Assembly (NCBI GenBank): GCA_900323505.1
Contig: OOIN01000002.1
Location: 1,922,001-1,986,000, forward strand
DNA: 64,000 nt
From: Ustilago trichophora
Taxonomy: Eukaryota > Basidiomycota > Ustilaginomycetes > Ustilaginales > Ustilaginaceae
Reading direction: 5' to 3'
The number at the start of each line of letters is the position of its first letter. Position 1 is the first letter of the stretch. The position numbers and the translations under genes are program-made. This document shows positions 58,694 to 64,000 of this stretch, piece by piece. Below the pieces are notes generated by a model. It was given only the letters and a program-made list of their open reading frames with translations. It made no database searches and was not told where the DNA came from.

Positions 58694-60626
58694 TTAGTCG
58701 GTAAGCGTGCGGAAAGCCTCGGCGATATCCTGGTTGAGCTTGTCGAACTTCTTGGTGATGGCCTCCTCGCCGTCCTTGGGGCTCTCGAACTTCTGCTGCG
58801 TCAGACGGTAGATGACGTCCTGACAGTGCTCCTTGACCTTGGCCCAAGTCATGTCGGGGTTGTTGGCGATGGCGGCCTGTGCCTGGTCGTGGAAGTCGAC
58901 CATGTTCTTAAGCATGCCCGAGGTCTTGTAGAAGGGGCAGTAGGCGTCGTATTCCGAGATACCGTTCTGCTGAAGGTAGTCGTCCTTCATGATCTTGGCA
59001 ACGTCGAGGGTGACCTTGTCGCCTTCACCGAGTGCCGACTTTCCGACGAGCTGCACGATTTCGGCGAGATCCGAATCCTTTTGGAGCATGCTCTTGGCGG
59101 TAGTACGGAGCGCAATGAAGCCGGGGCGGTTCTTCTCGTAGTAAGGCTCGAGAGCGTTGATGTAGTTGGAGTAGGAGACGTCCCAGTTGACCGAAGGGAA
59201 ATGCTTGCGTTGCGCGAGCTTCTTGTCGAGACCCCAGAAAGCACCTACAATACCAAGAGTGGCGGATGTGACAGGGTCCGAGAAGTCACCACCAGGAGGC
59301 GAGACGGCACCGACAATGGAAACGGAACCCTCACGCTCTGGCGAACCGAGACAGGCAACACGTCCGGCACGCTCGTAGAAGGAGGCGAGCTTGGCACCCA
59401 AGTACGCTGGGTAACCGGAATCGGCAGGCATCTCGGCGAGACGACCCGAAATCTCACGAAGAGCCTCGGCCCATCGCGAAGTCGAGTCGGCCATCATGGC
59501 AACGTTGTAACCCTGGTCACGGAAGTATTCAGAGAGGGTGATACCGGTGTAGATGGAAGCTTCACGGGCGGCTACTGGCATGTTGGAGGTGTTGGCCACC
59601 AGAGTGGTTCGCTTCATGATGGGGAACTCTTCGCCGTCCCTCATCAATGTCAACTCGGGGAACTCGGCAAGTACTTCGGCCATCTCGTTTCCACGCTCAC
59701 TGTTTCATGAAACAAGCAACAAGAAGAGTGCAAAGGTCAGTGAGGGGTGCTAGATACGAGGTGGGGTGGATCAGTGATAAGACTTACCCGCATCCGACGT
59801 ATGTAATGATGTCCGAGTTGGAGTATTTGGAGAGCGCCTGCGAGATAACGGTCTTACCACAGCCGAAAGCACCGGGAATGGCGGTGGTACCACCCTGAAT
59901 GCAGGGGAAGAGCGAGTCGAGAATACGCTGACCGGTAAGCAAAGGGTTGTTGGCGGTGAGCTTCTCAGCGACGGGACGGGGAGCTCGAACGGGCCAAATC
60001 TGAAGCATGGTGTGCTTCTGCTTCTTGCCCTGGAACTCGGTCTCGAGTACGACGTCATCGACCGAGTATGAGCCCTTCTCGGCAATGTGGGTGATGGTAC
60101 CCATGTTACGGGGGCCGAGCATGAGTTTGTGATCCTTGAGGAGCGAGTTTTCGTAGACGGAACCAAAAATGTCACCACCGCTGATGTGGTCGCCGACCTT
60201 GAGCTGGCCGGGAGTAAAGTCCCACGAGAGTTGACGGTCGAGAGCCTGGGTGTTGATACCTCTGGGAATGTAGATACCGCCACTCTTCTTCATGATACCT
60301 TCAAGAGGACGCTGGATACCATCGTAAATGTTCTCCATAAGACCAGGACCAAGCTCGACGGAAAGAGGCTTGCCGGTACTGAGGACAGGATCACCGACCG
60401 AAACTCCGGAAGTCTCCTCGTAGACCTGAATGGTGACCTTATCGGCGTCGATACGAATGATCTCTCCGACGAGCTCATCATGACCGACACGGACGAGCTC
60501 GTACATGCTGGAACCAATCATGTTCTCAGCAACTACGACAGGACCAGAGACACCAAAGACGGTACCGAAGCGACGCTCGCGCTCCTCATCGCGAATCTTG
60601 GGAAGATCCTTCTTCTGGTGTGCCAT
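58694..60626 (-). CDS. VMA1: V-ATPase catalytic subunit A (Vma1), two exons, no intein
   Basis: ATP-hydrolysing subunit of the vacuolar proton pump V1 sector. Exons 60626-59788 and 59699-58694 join in phase 2 (TGC GG|T GAG) to give 614 residues, against 617 in mature yeast Vma1. Exon 1 holds the N-terminal barrel, the A-subunit-specific bulge ([18 protein letters not shown]) and the P-loop GAFGCGKT, ending DIITYVGCG. Exon 2 starts [10 protein letters not shown] and contains the Walker B-type region [20 protein letters not shown] and the C-terminal helical domain. The 88-bp intron (GTAAGT...AACAG) lies 5 nt downstream of the place where the S. cerevisiae intein is inserted. Strong codon bias suggests high expression. 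Confidence 0.97.
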
Positions 60627-61629
60627 GGTGGTGGATGTCTGTCGATGTATTTGGGAGGCTAGACGGGATCTGAGATATTGAGGGTGGTGTGCCTCTTGCG
60701 GTAGACTGATCGACTGTTCACGGGCCGGATGTGCTTATCCAGAACAGATGAGAGAAGGATGTGTCGAAGGGTATAGAGGGTAGGTATAGAAGGGACGTCG
60801 GGGAGAGGAGAAGAGTGGAGTACGATATGATGAACCGAGACGTGTGGATTTGACTGCTGAGGTTGAACTGAGTGTGAGTGAGTCGCACCTGGAATCCAGC
60901 CAAATTCAAGGTTGGAACTTGGCAAGTCGGACAGGCGAGTGTAAGTGTGAGGGTGGAGCGTGCTGAACTGAACCTTGTGTGCCCTGCGAGCACCGCTCCG
61001 TGCATGCTGCCCTTTTCAAGAGAGTTGCGATAGAGCCAAATGTCGAACACAGCTGGCTCGTTCGCAATCCCATCATCCGTCCATCCATTTCTCAAGCTCA
61101 AATTTCGCTGCATCGGCCCCTAAGCCTCGCTCTGTCCTCTCGCGCGTTAACGACTGGCTCTTTTTTTTTTTTGAACCTCTTCAACAGAACGAATGGTCTA
61201 ACATCTGCTAAAAATCCAGGGCTTGCTCCACTTTCGAGTTTTGGTGATCGACTCAAAGCTCAGCTGCTGCTGCACACACACTAACCAAAAGCACACACGC
61301 CAGAGCGCGTAAGTCACACAAAGTGCGGGCGAGCCACTCTTTCGAGTTGACGACGCCTCGCCTCCACGAGCGTAATTGACCACCGTTCTTCCTTAACTTC
61401 ATCCATCATTCACTTCATCTCTACACCTTTACACTCTGAAAGCTCTCGACACTCCGGATCAACTGCATTTACGGACTTGGCATCACCCTCACGTTCAACG
61501 CTACTACAGCATCTGTACGCAATAACTCTGGGGCTCGGTAGCTCGATTTCAACTTTCACCCTTTCGCACACGCATAGCACTTGAGGTCCTCGTCTAGCTC
61601 GAGCCTCACAACACACATATACACACAAC
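60627..61629. promoter_or_regulatory. Divergent promoter region VMA1 / RPT1
   Basis: A 1003 bp spacer between two strongly expressed housekeeping genes. It contains a T(11) run near 61161 and CACA-rich leader sequence before RPT1. No recognised gene; no clear Rpn4-type proteasome element noticed. Confidence 0.5.
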
Positions 61630-63075
61630 ATGCCGCCTAAAGCCGACTGGGAAAAGTACAAGAAGCCCGATGTGGACTCGAAAGATGAGGAAAAGATTGT
61701 CGCTCTAGATGAAGGCGACATTCAGCTCCTCAAGACCTACGGTCAGGGTCCCTACGCTGCTTCACTGAAGAGCATCGAAAACGAGATCAAGGAATTGCAG
61801 AAGCGCGTCAATGAAAAGATGGGTGTTAAGGAGAGCGACACCGGTCTCGCACCACCAAATCTGTGGGATTTGCCAGCAGATCGACAGCGCATGGGAGAGG
61901 AGGAGGCTCTTCAGGTTGCGCGTTGCACAAAGATTATCAAGGCTGATGAGGGCAAGAAGGATGGCGAGTCTTCAGAAGGCGGCGCATCCGGCAGTGCAGG
62001 AGGAGCTGGAGGTAGGGCAGGAGGCCTTGGTGGTCTTGGCGGTCTCGGTGGTCTGGGAGGTCTGGGAGGCTCGTCGCCACCTACTGCAGATGAGGAGGAC
62101 AAGTACGTCATCAACGTCAAGCAGATTGCCAAGTTTGTCGTCTCTCTCGGCGAGCGTGTGGCTCCCACAGATATCGAGGAGGGCATGCGTGTTGGTGTTG
62201 ACCGCAACAAGTACCAGATCCAGATCCCACTGCCGCCCAAGATTGACCCTTCCGTTACCATGATGCAGGTCGAGGAGAAGCCAGATGTCACCTACGGTGA
62301 CGTCGGTGGTTGCAAGGAGCAGATCGAGAAGCTTAGAGAAGTTGTCGAGCTTCCTTTGCTTTCACCAGAACGTTTTGTCAACCTCGGTATCGACCCACCC
62401 AAGGGTGTCTTGCTCTACGGTCCTCCCGGTACGGGCAAGACGCTCTGCGCGCGAGCCGTTGCCAACCGAACCGACGCCACCTTCATTCGTGTCATCGGTT
62501 CCGAGCTGGTGCAGAAATACGTCGGTGAAGGTGCCCGAATGGTCCGTGAACTTTTCGAGATGGCAAGAACAAAGAAGGCATGCATCATCTTCTTTGACGA
62601 GGTCGACGCCATCGGTGGTGCCCGATTCGACGATGGTGCAGGAGGAGACAACGAAGTGCAGCGAACCATGTTGGAGCTCATCAACCAACTCGACGGTTTC
62701 GATGCCCGAGGAAACATCAAGGTGCTCATGGCCACCAACCGACCAGACACCCTCGATCCTGCGCTCCTGCGTCCTGGTCGTCTCGATCGAAGAGTCGAGT
62801 TCGGTCTGCCGGACAACGACGGACGTGCCCACATCTTGCGCATTCACGCCCGCTCCATGTCGGTCGAGAGGGACATTCGATACCACCTCATCGCCCGTCT
62901 TTGCCCCAACGCCACCGGTGCAGAACTCAGATCCGTCGCTACCGAGGCCGGCATGTTTGCCATTCGTGCACGAAGAAAGATGGCCACAGAGAGGGATTTC
63001 CTCGACGCTGTGGACAAGGTGATTCGACAAGGAAGCAAGTTCTCTTCCACTGCGCTGTATGCTCAGTACAACTAA
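61630..63075 (+). CDS. RPT1: 26S proteasome AAA-ATPase Rpt1 (PSMC2)
   Basis: Base subunit of the 19S regulator that unfolds substrates. The 481-residue frame is intact. The N-terminal signature [19 protein letters not shown] identifies Rpt1. A coiled coil ([16 protein letters not shown]) and [12 protein letters not shown] follow. A Gly-rich insert at about 118-150 contains [11 protein letters not shown] repeats. The OB domain follows, then the AAA module: [18 protein letters not shown] (Walker A), [14 protein letters not shown] (Walker B), [22 protein letters not shown] (sensor and arginine fingers) and a C-terminal helical part ending LYAQYN. The Gly/Leu insert is not in yeast Rpt1 as far as I recall. 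Divergent from VMA1. Confidence 0.96.
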   Translation: MPPKADWEKYKKPDVDSKDEEKIVALDEGDIQLLKTYGQGPYAASLKSIENEIKELQKRVNEKMGVKESDTGLAPPNLWDLPADRQRMGEEEALQVARCTKIIKADEGKKDGESSEGGASGSAGGAGGRAGGLGGLGGLGGLGGLGGSSPPTADEEDKYVINVKQIAKFVVSLGERVAPTDIEEGMRVGVDRNKYQIQIPLPPKIDPSVTMMQVEEKPDVTYGDVGGCKEQIEKLREVVELPLLSPERFVNLGIDPPKGVLLYGPPGTGKTLCARAVANRTDATFIRVIGSELVQKYVGEGARMVRELFEMARTKKACIIFFDEVDAIGGARFDDGAGGDNEVQRTMLELINQLDGFDARGNIKVLMATNRPDTLDPALLRPGRLDRRVEFGLPDNDGRAHILRIHARSMSVERDIRYHLIARLCPNATGAELRSVATEAGMFAIRARRKMATERDFLDAVDKVIRQGSKFSSTALYAQYN

Positions 63076-63314
63076 AACGTGCTATTGCCTCTTCGATTTG
63101 ACTTTTGTTTGCTTCTCATGCATGTACTATCACTCTTTCTCTTGATGCAACTACATTCACATACAGAGACTTGGCAAGGGGTTGCTCGGATTGTGTGCGC
63201 AGCTGAGGGTGCGTGGGATTGTGGGAGGTGTGGGCTGATGCTCCGGGTATCAAAATGCTAAGATTCGGAAAAACAATTTTGTTGAAAAGGTGCGGCTCGC
63301 AAGTGGTGTCATCT

Positions 63315-64000
63315 TCAATCGTGATCCTCTTCCGTCTCGCCGGGACAGCCTTCCGCGAGCGACTGCTGATTATCGTACTGACGACCGCAGAACAGACAAT
63401 AAGAGTGAAGCTTTCTCAAACTCGAAAGAAACAATTCGAGCTGAGACTTTGTGTCTAACTCGCAGAAAGTTTTGGCCTCTTTCACCTGCTCCGGGTCATG
63501 GCTCGAAAAAGCGAGCTGAAGAAGCTCAACCGCCTCCCTAAAAGCTGGATCTTTTTGCATCCTTTCGTCGATTGTCGTGTCATTCATGTTGGAAGCAGGG
63601 GTGTGGCCTGAGAGGATGTGGTAGATGGGGCTATCTAGCCACAAGGGGCTGTAGTGGAAGCCCGAAGAGCGATCCAATTCGATCAAGGTTTTGCGAGCAC
63701 GTGAGAGAAGGTTAAGATCATGCCTCTCGCGATGTGCGAGTGAAATGCGTGTACGATAGTCTTGTTCTGCTTGCGATTTATCAGCAGCAGCAGCAGCAGC
63801 AGAGGAAGTGCTGTGGGAAGATGAGGCTCTGGCCAAGATTGCTGCAGAGATGGCGGGGGAGGTTTTTGGGATCATACCGATTCCTGCGCGTCGATTGGGG
63901 CCTAGCCAGCGTTGGTCTGGTCGCAAAGGGTCGTATGATGTATTCTTTGAAGGGCGTGACTTGGGTGATTTAGTAAGAATGGTGGTGAAGGGTGCCGAGG
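63315..64000 (-). CDS. GPATCH11-like protein (DUF4187), 5' partial
   Basis: Only the C-terminal part is in the window; the frame stays open on the minus strand to position 64000. It shows GPNRRAGIG, which matches the end of a G-patch region. An Ala/Ser-rich stretch encoded by CTG/GCT repeats, a helical segment with DYRTRISLAHRERHDL, and LLQLAFSSHDPEQ follow. The terminal DUF4187 domain reads LRKLHSYCLFCGRQYDN and ends GCPGETEEDHD-stop. The C-x2-C...C pattern and EEDHD ending are those of GPATCH11/CCDC75, a probable splicing-linked nuclear protein. An apparent start at 63926 is TTG, not a real initiation codon. A splice acceptor could lie between 63950 and 64000. Convergent with RPT1. Confidence 0.85.
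   Translation of the reverse strand, partial: SAPFTTILTKSPKSRPSKNTSYDPLRPDQRWLGPNRRAGIGMIPKTSPAISAAILARASSSHSTSSAAAAAADKSQAEQDYRTRISLAHRERHDLNLLSRARKTLIELDRSSGFHYSPLWLDSPIYHILSGHTPASNMNDTTIDERMQKDPAFREAVELLQLAFSSHDPEQVKEAKTFCELDTKSQLELFLSSLRKLHSYCLFCGRQYDNQQSLAEGCPGETEEDHD

Noticed and set aside
58826..59710. 294-codon frame opposite VMA1 exon 2
   Set aside because: It is antisense to a highly conserved coding exon and crosses the intron boundary. Composition is that of reversed codons.
58694..60626. Possible intein in VMA1
   Set aside because: The spliced product is 614 residues, the normal mature size, with no intein blocks. Only a short intron is at the site.
1..64000. Transposons, CRISPR arrays, rRNA and tRNA genes
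   Set aside because: No transposase, reverse transcriptase, terminal repeats, spaced direct repeats or rRNA sequence found. No B-box-type GGTTCGA-TCC sequence with a foldable tRNA was recognised in the spacers. tRNAscan would be needed to exclude intron-bearing tRNAs.

Overview
This window looks like nuclear DNA of a basidiomycete smut fungus (Ustilaginomycotina, Ustilaginaceae-like). The evidence is tightly packed, mostly intron-free genes with short GTAAGT...CAG introns, and fungal-specific components such as the DASH subunit Dad2 and an Sch9 kinase. Its proteins are long, rich in Ser/Ala/Pro low-complexity sequence and carry smut-style extensions, and the UTRs are rich in microsatellites. 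The species cannot be fixed from the sequence alone.

I support 26 protein genes. Left part (1-15 kb): a 5'-truncated GPI-type alpha/beta hydrolase, a family X DNA polymerase, the Golgi t-SNARE Sed5 (4 exons), a Tat-SF1/Cus2 splicing factor, the TOR-pathway kinase Sch9 behind a 2.6 kb gene-free stretch, and an unrecognised poly-Ala/RGG protein. Middle (15-41 kb): a TPR-less Sgt1, the ER glucosyltransferase Alg8, a PUF repressor, the phosducin-like protein Plp2, a glutathione S-transferase, a YHR202W-type metallophosphatase, the ubiquitin-fold splicing factor Sde2, an SNM1/Artemis nuclease, and the ribosome quality control ligase Ltn1. Right part (41-64 kb): a PHD-TFIIS-SPOC protein (Bye1), Tom40, Fcf1, a four-pass membrane protein, mitochondrial Qri7, the AP endonuclease Apn2, SAGA Sgf73, Dad2, V-ATPase subunit A (Vma1), the proteasome ATPase Rpt1, and the 3' part of a GPATCH11-like gene.

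Neighbours are mostly in divergent or convergent pairs and do not form a pathway cluster. Three DNA repair nucleases or polymerases (Pol X, SNM1-like, Apn2) plus Sde2 lie in the window, but they are separated by unrelated genes. I found no transposon, CRISPR, rRNA or convincing tRNA, and no self-evident new multi-gene system. The most interesting points are small. The Vma1 intron sits a few bases from the classic VMA1 intein site, and a 20-nt last exon completes the Sed5 membrane anchor. Sgt1 lacks its TPR. The Pol X carries a Pol mu/TdT-type sugar-contact motif. There are large unexplained domains or insertions in the SNM1-like protein and Alg8. Exon joins were inferred by eye from splice signals, reading frame and family conservation.
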